From: Candidatus Poribacteria bacterium
GTDB lineage: Bacteria > Poribacteria > DTPJ01
Direction: 5' to 3'
DNA length: 17,838 nucleotides
NCBI GenBank assembly: GCA_011334435.1
Contig: DTPJ01000647.1
Span: forward strand, 1-17,838
Shown piece after piece: positions 7,691 through 15,509 of this stretch. A program made the position numbers and the translations under genes. Position 1 is the first letter of the stretch. Every line of letters begins with the position of its first letter. The notes below the pieces were generated by a model. The model was not told the origin of the DNA. It was given only the letters and a program-made list of their open reading frames with translations, and did not search any database.

Positions 7691-9574
7691 TTAATACGGG
7701 CGAGAATATTTACGCATATACTCAAGTTGCTTTAGGTAAGCTTCTACTACTTTATTATTGTTTGAGACCTCTGATATTCCTACTCTCCAGAATGACTCGT
7801 AAGATGGTGATTGTGTTCCTGGAACAATTTTTACATCAATTAAAGTAGTAGTTTTTTCTTTTTTGCTTTTCATGAGTGCATCTTTAAATTCATCAACATT
7901 TCTTACAGCGTATCCCCGGAGACCAAGTCCCTCTGCAACTTTAGCAAAGTTTATTTCAAGAAAGTCTCCATCTAAGAGATTAGTTTTTGGAGATCTTGCT
8001 CGTAGTTCATTTCCAAATCCACTTGGACTTCCATTATCCTTTTGAAGTCTATTAATGCTCTGAAATCCTAAGTTATCAAAAAGGATAATATTAATCTTTA
8101 AACCTTCCTGGATGCTAGTAATGATCTCAGAATTTAGCATAAAGAAACTTCCATCACTTACAAGTGCATATACCTCTTTGTCTGGTTCGGCCATTTTCAC
8201 ACCTAATGCCCCTGCAATTTCATATCCCATGCAAGAAAAGCCATATTCTAAATGATAAGTCTTCACTCCTTTACATCGCCAGAGCTTATGAAGATCTCCT
8301 GGAAGACTCCCAGCCGCAGATACTATTACATCATTTTCTGTAAGAAACTCATTTAAAACTCCTAAAGCAGTAGTTTGCATTATCTTTCCCTCAGTGCTTG
8401 AATTAAGAGTATAAAGTCTTTCGACTTCCTTATCCCATTCTCTTTTGAGTTGCTTTAAATACTCCTCTGAATAGGAAGACTTGTACTCTTTTTCCCTTAA
8501 AATTTTCCCCAATTCAAGTAATGATAATTTTATATCCCCTATAAGTGAGACAGAGTCCATTTTCATTGCATCGTATCTGCCAATATTAATATTCAATATC
8601 TTAACTTCCGAATTCTGAAACGCTGTTTTTGAAGCCGTTGTAAAATCCATGAGCCTGGTCCCTAAAGCAATTATTAAATCAGCCTCTTTTGCTAATTTAT
8701 TGGCAGCAGAAGTTCCAGTTGCTCCAATGCCTCCCATATTAAGAGGGTGTTCCCAAGTTATTGCGCCCTTCCCTGCCTGAGTAAAGGCAACTGGTATGTT
8801 AAATTCTTCCGCAAAACTCTTAACTTCTTCAGTAGCCAAGGAATAAAAAACTCCTCCTCCCGCTATTATCAAAGGCTTTTTACTTTTAAGAATCAAGTCT
8901 TTTGCTCTACTAAGTTCAAAATCGTCAGGGAATTTTCTAGAAATGTGATGAACTCTTTTTTCAAAAAAGTCGACTGGAAAATCATACGCCTCCCCTTGTA
9001 CATCTTGGGGAAGAGCAAGGGTAACTGCTCCCGTTTCGACAGGGTCCGTCAACACCCTCATAGCGTTTAAAGCAGCTGACATAAGCTGTTCGGGCCTCTC
9101 TATCCTATCCCAGTACTTACTTACTGCTTTAAACGCATCGTTAACCGTTAATTTGTAGTTCCATGGCATTTCAATTTGTTGGAGAACAGGATCTGGCTGC
9201 CTATCTGCAAATGTATCACCTGGAAGTAATAATACTGGTATTCTGTTTACTGTCGCTGTTGCAGCTCCGGTAACCATATTAAGAGCGCCAGGACCTATGG
9301 AACTTGTACATGCGAAAATCTCCAATCTATTTTTCTGTTTGGCATAAGCAGTAGCAGCATGAACAGCTCCTTGCTCATTATGAGCTTGAATAAACTTAAG
9401 GGACAACTCCTTCATATTTTCAAGAGCTTCGCCAATACCGAGAAGATTTCCGTGACCAAATATCCCATAAACGCCACTAACAAATTTGTGTTCTGTGCCA
9501 TCAAGCTCAACATATTGCATGTCTAAAAATTTTAACAATGCTTGTGCAGTAGTTAATCGAATACTCTTTTTCAC
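7691..9574 (-). CDS. iolD: 3D-trihydroxycyclohexane-1,2-dione acylhydrolase IolD
   Basis: IolD is a thiamine-diphosphate enzyme that opens the ring of 3D-trihydroxycyclohexane-1,2-dione to give 5-deoxy-D-glucuronate. At 627 residues it is about the usual IolD length. The N-terminal pyrimidine-binding domain has FGHGNLLGIGEAL (39-51) and the catalytic glutamate in HNEQG (E67). The central domain spans roughly 220-360. The C-terminal pyrophosphate domain carries the cofactor metal motif SDGSFFMLNSE (473-483). The start is GTG at 9574, supported by AGGAGG eight bases before it. The first base of that GTG is the last base of the iolB stop codon, a one-base overlap that implies coupled translation. 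No key residue appears lost. Confidence 0.93.
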   Translation of the reverse strand: MKKSIRLTTAQALLKFLDMQYVELDGTEHKFVSGVYGIFGHGNLLGIGEALENMKELSLKFIQAHNEQGAVHAATAYAKQKNRLEIFACTSSIGPGALNMVTGAATATVNRIPVLLLPGDTFADRQPDPVLQQIEMPWNYKLTVNDAFKAVSKYWDRIERPEQLMSAALNAMRVLTDPVETGAVTLALPQDVQGEAYDFPVDFFEKRVHHISRKFPDDFELSRAKDLILKSKKPLIIAGGGVFYSLATEEVKSFAEEFNIPVAFTQAGKGAITWEHPLNMGGIGATGTSAANKLAKEADLIIALGTRLMDFTTASKTAFQNSEVKILNINIGRYDAMKMDSVSLIGDIKLSLLELGKILREKEYKSSYSEEYLKQLKREWDKEVERLYTLNSSTEGKIMQTTALGVLNEFLTENDVIVSAAGSLPGDLHKLWRCKGVKTYHLEYGFSCMGYEIAGALGVKMAEPDKEVYALVSDGSFFMLNSEIITSIQEGLKINIILFDNLGFQSINRLQKDNGSPSGFGNELRARSPKTNLLDGDFLEINFAKVAEGLGLRGYAVRNVDEFKDALMKSKKEKTTTLIDVKIVPGTQSPSYESFWRVGISEVSNNNKVVEAYLKQLEYMRKYSRPY

Positions 9575-10365
9575 TAAATATCCCTCCTTTCAGGCCATAT
9601 AAGTGCTTCTTTTTCCATAACCCATTTGTGCTCCGTAACGAAAACTGGCTCTGTGTATGGATTTCCTTCTAGATGCCTTATAACCCATATATAATACATA
9701 GCATAGCCAGGAGCAGCAACTTGCGGGTGAATGACATCATTCAATATCTTTACCGTATCTCCGTTCTCTACTTTTATCGCTTTGTCCCCTATCAAGGCAA
9801 GACCAAAACCCTGCATAGGGAAAAATCGGTAATGATATATTTCTGGTTGTGGATGGTGATGCGGAGGATAACTCGACCATTTACCTGGGTAATTTACTAC
9901 CTCTCCAAGCACCATGTTTGACTTAGGTGATTTATTTTTGTCAAAAATAGTTCTCACTATTCTTGTAGCTGTTTCTTGCATTGTACCCTTTCCTCTGTAT
10001 TCATTTTCAACATTATCATATAGTTCTGGCGGGAAAAATCTCTCATTTTCAGTACTTATAAGCACTATTTCAGAATCAGTTTTCGCAATTATCTTGACAT
10101 TTGCATTCTTAGAAACATGAAGACATACTGGAGTCTCGTCAAAGTAAGAGTCTCTTTTTACTACTCTCTCTTCATTGTCAAAGAGCAAATTTATTTGACC
10201 TTTAAGTAATAAAAAAGCGCGCTCTTCATTATCAAAATTTGCATATTTTTGCCCTTTTTCAAGTTGTAAAATTCCAAAGTTCATCATTGTATTTTCTGAC
10301 CTTTTTGCCTCAGAAATTATTTGATTATAACCGTTTTTGAGTTTCTTTGCCTTTAATAAAAACAC
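9574..10365 (-). CDS. iolB: 5-deoxy-glucuronate isomerase IolB
   Basis: IolB isomerises 5-deoxy-D-glucuronate to 2-deoxy-5-keto-D-gluconate. The 263-residue protein is a double cupin. The C-terminal cupin carries the family block GEVVNYPGKWSSYPP (154-168), followed by metal ligands H169, H171 and E175 in PHHHPQPEIYHYR, PMQGFG, and H213 in HPQVAAPGYAMYY. The ATG at 10365 is preceded by AAAGGAGG, which is formed by the last codons of the decayed fragment just upstream. It shares one base with iolD. Its product, DKG, is normally phosphorylated by IolC and cut by IolJ, but neither gene occurs here, which makes this the branch point of the proposed transketolase route. Confidence 0.93.
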   Translation of the reverse strand: MFLLKAKKLKNGYNQIISEAKRSENTMMNFGILQLEKGQKYANFDNEERAFLLLKGQINLLFDNEERVVKRDSYFDETPVCLHVSKNANVKIIAKTDSEIVLISTENERFFPPELYDNVENEYRGKGTMQETATRIVRTIFDKNKSPKSNMVLGEVVNYPGKWSSYPPHHHPQPEIYHYRFFPMQGFGLALIGDKAIKVENGDTVKILNDVIHPQVAAPGYAMYYIWVIRHLEGNPYTEPVFVTEHKWVMEKEALIWPERRDI

Positions 10366-10367
10366 AT

Positions 10368-10601
10368 TTATAACCTCCTTTCTTCCGAGAGAATATCTAA
10401 ACGATCTGCTAAAATTTTGACACCGTCTCTCGTATCATTTGTCCTGTTATTATATAATTCAAAACTCCAAAGCAAATTTATGTATTCTGTATTAAATACT
10501 ATACTCATTTCTTTTGCAGTCTTGACTACCTTCACCCCTTCTCCTATTATTTCTATTCCAACACAATCTCCAGGTATTATGGCTGTCTCACATTTTCTCA
10601 T
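10368..10601 (-). pseudogene. decayed N-terminus of an isopropylmalate/tartrate/D-malate dehydrogenase-family gene
   Basis: This 77-codon frame begins eight bases after the transketolase stop and ends two bases before iolB. Its start, IIPGDCVGIEIIGEGVKVVK, is a worn version of the IPGDGIGxEVxxEGxKVL opening of the beta-decarboxylating hydroxyacid dehydrogenases. The rest keeps a trace of the xW..EYY...G...DG..IL..fDai pattern up to the LDIL at the end. The full family proteins are about 350 residues, so over three quarters, including catalytic Lys/Tyr/Asp residues, is gone. The glycine loop itself is damaged (PGDG to PGDC). Its tail still provides the iolB ribosome binding site, which may explain why it persists. 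D-malate dehydrogenase is one member of the family, which would fit the cluster, but the fragment is too short to name a substrate. It might still be translated. Confidence 0.6.
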
Positions 10602-10608
10602 TTTCGTC

Positions 10609-11574
10609 TCATCTTTTTCTGTTAACTACTTTTATAACACTATTTACTATATCGTCAGCCGTTAGATGATACCTTTTTTTAAGATATCCCATATCCCCAA
10701 CCTCTCCAAACAAGTCTTGTATACCTATTCTTTCCATAGGTACAGGCTTGTTTTCAACCAAGACCTCAGCTACAGCCGAACCAAGACCATTTATTGTGTT
10801 ACTGTTTTCGGCTGTGACTATTGCCTTCGTCTCTTCTGCACACTTTATAATTAAGTCCTTATCTATAGGCTTTATTGTAAACATATCAACAACTCTTGCA
10901 GATATTCCGCCTTTTTCAAGTAAATCAGCTGCTTTTAATGCTTCAGCCACCATGATTCCACTTGCAATAATAGTTACATCTTCTCCTTCCCTTAGAATTA
11001 TTCCTTGTCCTATTTTGAAATTGTCCCCTGAATCATATATCTTTATGGGATTTTTTCTAAACAATCGCACATAAAATGGTCCATATGTGTAGGCTATTTG
11101 TTCAACAAGGGATTCCATCATCACGCTATCAGTTGGTTCTATAACAGTCATTGAGGGGATTGTCCTCATTATGCCTATATCTTCAAAAGACATATGAGAT
11201 CCCCCATTATAAGTCGCCGCTATACCTGGATCTGTGGCTATTAATTTTACATTCAATTCCGCGTAAGCAACAGAAAGATATAGTTGATCTAAGTCTCTTC
11301 TTGCAGCGAAACACGTGAAAGTATGCGCAAAAGGAATTTTTCCAACTAATGAGAGCCCAGCTGCTACTCCTATCATGTTAGCTTCTTGAATACCGACATT
11401 TATAGCCCTATTCGGAAACCGATCTTTAAACTTATATGTATTATTTGAATGCATAAGATCCGCATCCAAGACAATTATCCTTTCATCTGTCTCTGAAAGT
11501 TTTATAAGTTTATCAATATATGCGTTTCTCATTTCCCTTTTATCAACTTGTAAATCATCTATTTTATTTATCAT
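10609..11574 (-). CDS. transketolase, C-terminal subunit (divergent)
   Basis: This 321-residue subunit carries the pyrimidine-binding and C-terminal domains of a split transketolase. The catalytic glutamate is E64 in VGIQEANM, and H127 in GGSHMSFEDIGIMR matches yeast His481. Several substrate-site residues differ from classical enzymes. By hand alignment, yeast R359 is Y47, H469 is D115 (in ATDPGIA), E476-D477 is Y122-N123, while R528 is kept as R173. R359 and H469 contact substrate phosphate in the yeast enzyme, so the natural substrate may lack a phosphate there. ATG at 11574 is chosen for GAGG six bases upstream; it overlaps the N-subunit gene by 11 bases, so the two should be coupled and form one enzyme. 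A frame extending to 11622 would only add overlap. Confidence 0.88.
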   Translation of the reverse strand: MINKIDDLQVDKREMRNAYIDKLIKLSETDERIIVLDADLMHSNNTYKFKDRFPNRAINVGIQEANMIGVAAGLSLVGKIPFAHTFTCFAARRDLDQLYLSVAYAELNVKLIATDPGIAATYNGGSHMSFEDIGIMRTIPSMTVIEPTDSVMMESLVEQIAYTYGPFYVRLFRKNPIKIYDSGDNFKIGQGIILREGEDVTIIASGIMVAEALKAADLLEKGGISARVVDMFTIKPIDKDLIIKCAEETKAIVTAENSNTINGLGSAVAEVLVENKPVPMERIGIQDLFGEVGDMGYLKKRYHLTADDIVNSVIKVVNRKR

Positions 11575-12421
11575 TATCCACCTCACTATTGAAGGGAGAT
11601 TGTTCAAGCACATAAATGGCATTATCTATTTGCTCTTTGGTAAAAGTCATATGATGATTTAGTTCTACACCTTCAGCAAAAGTACAACCTTTCCCCTTTA
11701 TAGTATGCATAATGATAACATGACTTTTATCTTTTACACCTTTCGCTTTTTGAATAGCACTGTAAATTTCATCTATATTATGGCCATTAATCTCTTGCAC
11801 ATCCCATCCAAATGCTTTCCATTTTTCTCCAAGGTTGCCAAGAGGATTTATATTATCTACATACCCATCTAATTGCTGTTTATTATAATCTACAAAAACG
11901 ATCAAATTATCTAATTTAGCGTTACCTCCGAACAGTACAGCTTCCCAAACTTGACCTTCTTGGGATTCACCATCCCCTATTATCACATAGACAAAATTAT
12001 TTTTGTTGTCTAATTTTAGTCCCATTGCGATACCTATCCCAACTGAAATACCCTGACCTAAAGCACCAGTTGACATATCTACACCTGGCGTAAGCATTCT
12101 GTTACAGTGACTCGGTAATCTTGTTCCACCCTTGTTCAATGTAGAAAGCCATTCTTTGGGGAAGAAGCCTTTTAGTGCAAGCGCTGCATATAGTGAAGGC
12201 CCTGCATGACCCTTTGAGAGAATTAGCCAGTCGCGGTCTTCCCAATTTGGATTTTTAGGATCTACTTTCATTACCTTACCATACAAAACCGCCAAGAGTT
12301 CCACAATGGACATCGATCCCCCTATATGACCTGAACCGATACTTCCTAATTCCTTAAGAGTCTCTATTCTTATTTCTTTGGCAAACTTTTCAAGCTCTAA
12401 AATTTCCTGTTTTCTCAACAT
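11564..12421 (-). CDS. transketolase, N-terminal subunit
   Basis: The 285-residue protein is the thiamine-diphosphate pyrophosphate-binding half of a transketolase. Seen are GSGHIGGS (H32), LSKGHAGPSLYAAL (H72), PSHCNRMLTPGVDMSTGALG (103-122), the cofactor metal motif GDGESQEG (149-156) with N180 in VDYNKQQLDG, and HTIKGKGC (239-246). All core thiamine and active-site histidine motifs are present. Transketolase moves a two-carbon ketol unit from a ketose to an aldose acceptor. The ATG at 12421 has a GGAGATGAAGG stretch just before it, part of it inside the PGK stop region four bases upstream. Split transketolases are normal in many anaerobes; their position between PGK and inositol genes is not. 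Confidence 0.92.
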   Translation of the reverse strand: MLRKQEILELEKFAKEIRIETLKELGSIGSGHIGGSMSIVELLAVLYGKVMKVDPKNPNWEDRDWLILSKGHAGPSLYAALALKGFFPKEWLSTLNKGGTRLPSHCNRMLTPGVDMSTGALGQGISVGIGIAMGLKLDNKNNFVYVIIGDGESQEGQVWEAVLFGGNAKLDNLIVFVDYNKQQLDGYVDNINPLGNLGEKWKAFGWDVQEINGHNIDEIYSAIQKAKGVKDKSHVIIMHTIKGKGCTFAEGVELNHHMTFTKEQIDNAIYVLEQSPFNSEVDNDK

Positions 12422-12425
12422 ACCT

Positions 12426-13694
12426 TCATCTCCACTTTAGATATGATTTTTTAAGAGCCTTAAGAAGTGGAAGTTCTATTCCAGAAAGGAACCTTATCAT
12501 TGCCCCCCCAGCTGTCGAAATATAACCAAATTTAGATTCAGGATCTTTCACAAATTTTTGTGCTGCACTAACGCTATCTCCACCACCTATCACGCTGTAG
12601 CCCTTAGCATCTGCTATAGCATTCCAAATTTCTTTTGTACCTTTTTCGAATAGTTTATTTTCGTACATTCCAGGGGGGCCGTTGACAACAATAGTCTTTG
12701 CTGCCATGATTTCCTTTTTGAAGACATCTATCGTCTTGGAACCGATATCTAAGAAAAGTGCATCGTCTATTGGAAGCTCATCAATAGAACATTCGAATCT
12801 TGTGCCATTTCTTTCGTAAGCAAAGTCAACAGGATTTATAAAGTGTCGCCCATATTTCTCCATAAGTTCCTTTGCAGGTTGTAAGAAAACGTCGAGTGAG
12901 CGACCATATATGAAATTTTCTTGATTTTTCCCAAATTTTTTGCCTTGCGACATCCACATTATTATTCCTGTTACACCACATGTGAGAATCTTATCTGCAG
13001 ACCCGCTCTCCAGTGCTCTTCTCATCATACTAAATGCATCTGATATTTTTAGTCCCCCAAGAACAAATATTGACGGTCTTTCAGGATTTTGAGTGACTTT
13101 TGCCAAAGCCTCTACCTCTGCAATTAATTGTCTACCGCCCGCAGAAGGTAATAGTTCTTCGAATGCAACCATAGACGGAGAATTCCTGTGAGCTGCAGCA
13201 AATGCTTCATTAACATAGTAATCTCCCAATGGTGCTAAGTGTCTTATCAAGTAGGTATTTAACATCTCTTCAGGTTCAAGTTTTACTACATCTTCAAAAG
13301 TAGAAACTTCCTCAGTAAGATATCTCACATTTCCTAGTAATATAGCTTCCCCACTTTTCAATGATTTTACAGCTTCCTGAGCTGCTGGACCTGCAACATC
13401 ATCTATATATCTAACTTTTTTACCTAGTAGATCTGAAAGTTTCAGTGCATGCTCTTCCAAAGGGATCAAATTATGATAATCAAGAGTATCTCCTTGATGA
13501 GCTAATATAGCCACTTTTGCTCCTTTCTCGATCAATTCTCTTATTGTTGGGATACTTTTTATTATTCTATAATCGTTGGTAATTTTTTTAGTCTCTCTGT
13601 CTATCGGGGAATTTATATCCGTTCTTAAAATAACAGTTTTATTTGGAAAGTCAAAATCATCTATTGTGTGAATTCCAAGGTCAATTTCCGACAT
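12426..13694 (-). CDS. archaeal-type phosphoglycerate kinase homologue with altered 3-phosphate site
   Basis: At 422 residues this resembles archaeal rather than bacterial PGK: LRTDINSP (23-30), LAHQG (64-68), GNVRY (121-125), YYVNEAFAAAHR (159-170), VLGGLK (211-216), VNGPPG (337-342), GGGDS (370-374) and STAGGA (393-398). PGK moves the acyl phosphate of 1,3-bisphosphoglycerate to ADP. Residues matching human D23, N25, R38, H62, R122 and R170 are present (D26, N28, R43, H66, R124, R170). The basic residue that normally follows HxG (human R65; Lys or Arg in archaea) is missing: HQG is followed by D69, through substitution or loss of a short RPG-like segment. That residue holds the substrate's 3-phosphate, so a substrate without it, such as malyl phosphate, is plausible. 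Its SD lies in the last GAPDH codons, with a two-base gap. Confidence 0.85.
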   Translation of the reverse strand: MSEIDLGIHTIDDFDFPNKTVILRTDINSPIDRETKKITNDYRIIKSIPTIRELIEKGAKVAILAHQGDTLDYHNLIPLEEHALKLSDLLGKKVRYIDDVAGPAAQEAVKSLKSGEAILLGNVRYLTEEVSTFEDVVKLEPEEMLNTYLIRHLAPLGDYYVNEAFAAAHRNSPSMVAFEELLPSAGGRQLIAEVEALAKVTQNPERPSIFVLGGLKISDAFSMMRRALESGSADKILTCGVTGIIMWMSQGKKFGKNQENFIYGRSLDVFLQPAKELMEKYGRHFINPVDFAYERNGTRFECSIDELPIDDALFLDIGSKTIDVFKKEIMAAKTIVVNGPPGMYENKLFEKGTKEIWNAIADAKGYSVIGGGDSVSAAQKFVKDPESKFGYISTAGGAMIRFLSGIELPLLKALKKSYLKWR

Positions 13695-13696
13695 CT

Positions 13697-14719
13697 TTAC
13701 CCTCCTAATTTTAGGTACTTATTGGTAAGACTTACTGCTTCTAGTCTGTCTATTTGCATCTCCATAGCAGCTCTTATGGCATCCATAGTTTCTGGAGTAA
13801 CCACGGCTTCCTGTGGAATATTTATTGTATAAATGATTTGGTCTTCGAAAACTTTGACTGTTTCTTCAAAAACGGCTATCTCATACATATCTCCTCTTAA
13901 ATTTCCAAGGTCTCTTGCATATTTGAACAATGAAGCATTACCCAAGAAGCCATCAGCAATACGCACAACTCTAATTCTTGGATGTGCTTTAAAAAGCTCT
14001 AATACTTCTTCTTCGGTAGTTTTTCTGCTCGGTGTAGCTACTATACTAACAATGTGCCCGTGAGTAACAGGAGTATGCACAAGCACGCCTGTTGCTTTAA
14101 TATGCGGCATTATAAGCATAAGGTCGGTGGCTTGGTGACTTGGTACAGGATCAACTCTAAGCGCATCAGTAAGTCCTCTATGGTAATCACCCGGATCTGC
14201 TACTCGACGTATTATGGTCATGATAACATTTTTAATTCCCATTGCTCTATCCAAACAATCAACAGAGCGAATGATACCTGTTGTGTTACAAGACGTTAAC
14301 TTCAAAAATTGCTTTCCTATACCTTTTTCATAGTTAGCATAACCATGGAAAAATACATCAGCAACACTATTTTTTTCACCACCCTGAAAGATCGCTTTTT
14401 TACCATATTTTTGATATAAAACCTTGTTCTTCTCGCCAACTCCTGCAGTAGTAGCATCTAAGATTACATCTACTTTTTTAATGAGATCCTCAAGAAAACC
14501 AGATATTGGTATTCCGTACTCATCAAATTTGTCTTTGTTCTCTGGAGACGCAAGGTAAAAGGAATATGGCATACCTTTCTCTTTAAGTGCAAGAATGGCC
14601 AGTGTAGGCTGGACGTCTGCCACACCAACAAGCTCCATATCTTCTTGGAGAGCCACTCCATCTGCCAATCTTTGTCCTATTGTTCCATACCCTACTACAC
14701 CAACTTTTACTCGTTCCAT
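13697..14719 (-). CDS. type II (archaeal-type) glyceraldehyde-3-phosphate dehydrogenase homologue
   Basis: The 340-residue protein matches archaeal-type GAPDH in length and order: Rossmann motif VGYGTIGQR (9-17), QGGEK (112-116), catalytic Cys144 in TSCNTTG, IRRVADPG (170-177), a conserved HxH pair (H220, H222) where archaeal enzymes have MHxH, and ADGFLGNASLFKYARDLG near 255-272. The family oxidises an aldehyde with NAD(P)+ and phosphate to an acyl phosphate. The substrate-side segments diverge: archaeal KxGPVNAI is HRGLTDAL here, VPSHHGPDV is VPSHQATDL, and VPTTLMHxH is VHTPVTHGH. The catalytic pair is kept, so the protein should be active, perhaps on another aldehyde; malate semialdehyde is my candidate. 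An AAAGGAGG site precedes the ATG at 14719. It sits 51 bases after the sugar transporter ATPase gene and two bases before PGK. Confidence 0.88.
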   Translation of the reverse strand: MERVKVGVVGYGTIGQRLADGVALQEDMELVGVADVQPTLAILALKEKGMPYSFYLASPENKDKFDEYGIPISGFLEDLIKKVDVILDATTAGVGEKNKVLYQKYGKKAIFQGGEKNSVADVFFHGYANYEKGIGKQFLKLTSCNTTGIIRSVDCLDRAMGIKNVIMTIIRRVADPGDYHRGLTDALRVDPVPSHQATDLMLIMPHIKATGVLVHTPVTHGHIVSIVATPSRKTTEEEVLELFKAHPRIRVVRIADGFLGNASLFKYARDLGNLRGDMYEIAVFEETVKVFEDQIIYTINIPQEAVVTPETMDAIRAAMEMQIDRLEAVSLTNKYLKLGG

Positions 14720-14770
14720 TTTAAAAGCCTCCTTTCACTCTTAATGTTTAAATTATTTAAATTACCAAAT

Positions 14771-15508
14771 TTATAAAGGAGAAGCGATGCTGTTTATAAT
14801 GTCCTCAGGAGCTAACTTATCATCTTTCCTAAAGGTCGCTTTAAGTCGCCCATGGTCAAGTACTATAAAGCGACTAGCTACTCTAAAAACATGATAAACG
14901 TTATGTGTAACAAAAACTACGGAAATACCACTCTTGCTTAATTGTGAAATGTAGTTTAAAATTGCCTCAGTTTCTTTTACTGAAACAGCGGCTGTCGGTT
15001 CATCAAGAAGAAGCAACTTTGCTCCAAAATATACTCCTCTTCCTACTGCTACCATTTGCCTTTGCCCACCAGACAAAAATGCAACAGGAGTTTCGACAGG
15101 AGGAATATCTATCCCTAAATTTGCTAGAGCATCTTTAGAAGTAGCCTTCATATTAGATATATCCAAAAATTTCAAAATCCTCCAACCTTTATTTACTTCT
15201 TTTCCAAGAAAGAAATTTCGCCAAATTGGTAAAACATTTACTAACGCAAGATCCTGATAAACTACCCCTACGCCAGCTTGGCGTGATTCTGCAGCACTTT
15301 TCCAATGAACAGGGGTACCTTCAAATTTTATACGCCCACTGTCGGGTCGGATATAACCAGCAATAATCTTTATAAGAGTCGACTTTCCAGCACCATTATC
15401 TCCTAAGAGTCCGACAACCTCGCCCTTTTCAATCTGAAAAGAGACATTGTCTAATGCCTTAACATACCCAAAGGATTTACTTACATTTTCAATCTCAAGT
15501 AAAGCCAT
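14771..15508 (-). CDS. sugar ABC transporter ATP-binding protein (ribose/inositol class, single domain)
   Basis: The 245-residue protein is the cytoplasmic ATPase of the importer. It has Walker A GDNGAGKST (36-44), Q-loop Gln85 in VVYQD, signature LSGGQRQ (145-151), Walker B LLLLDEP (165-171) and the switch histidine in VTHNVYHVF. Ribose-class (CUT2) systems usually have a tandem-domain ATPase of about 500 residues; this is a single domain and presumably acts as a homodimer, as in FrcA-type systems. Walker B is followed by PTAAVSVKETE, the form common in this class. The ATG starts one base after the permease stop, with its GGAGG inside the permease tail. Inositol is the likely cargo from context. 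Confidence 0.92.
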   Translation of the reverse strand: MALLEIENVSKSFGYVKALDNVSFQIEKGEVVGLLGDNGAGKSTLIKIIAGYIRPDSGRIKFEGTPVHWKSAAESRQAGVGVVYQDLALVNVLPIWRNFFLGKEVNKGWRILKFLDISNMKATSKDALANLGIDIPPVETPVAFLSGGQRQMVAVGRGVYFGAKLLLLDEPTAAVSVKETEAILNYISQLSKSGISVVFVTHNVYHVFRVASRFIVLDHGRLKATFRKDDKLAPEDIINSIASPL

Positions 15509-15509
15509 T

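Noticed and set aside
10368..10601. Reading the 77-codon frame as a short IolC or a new small enzyme
   Set aside because: There is no sugar-kinase motif; the opening matches the worn start of decarboxylating dehydrogenases and the rest of the domain is absent.
13833..14299. Plus-strand reading frames opposite the GAPDH gene
   Set aside because: They mirror a strongly conserved minus-strand gene, lack ribosome binding sites and resemble no family; the same holds for other plus-strand frames in the window.
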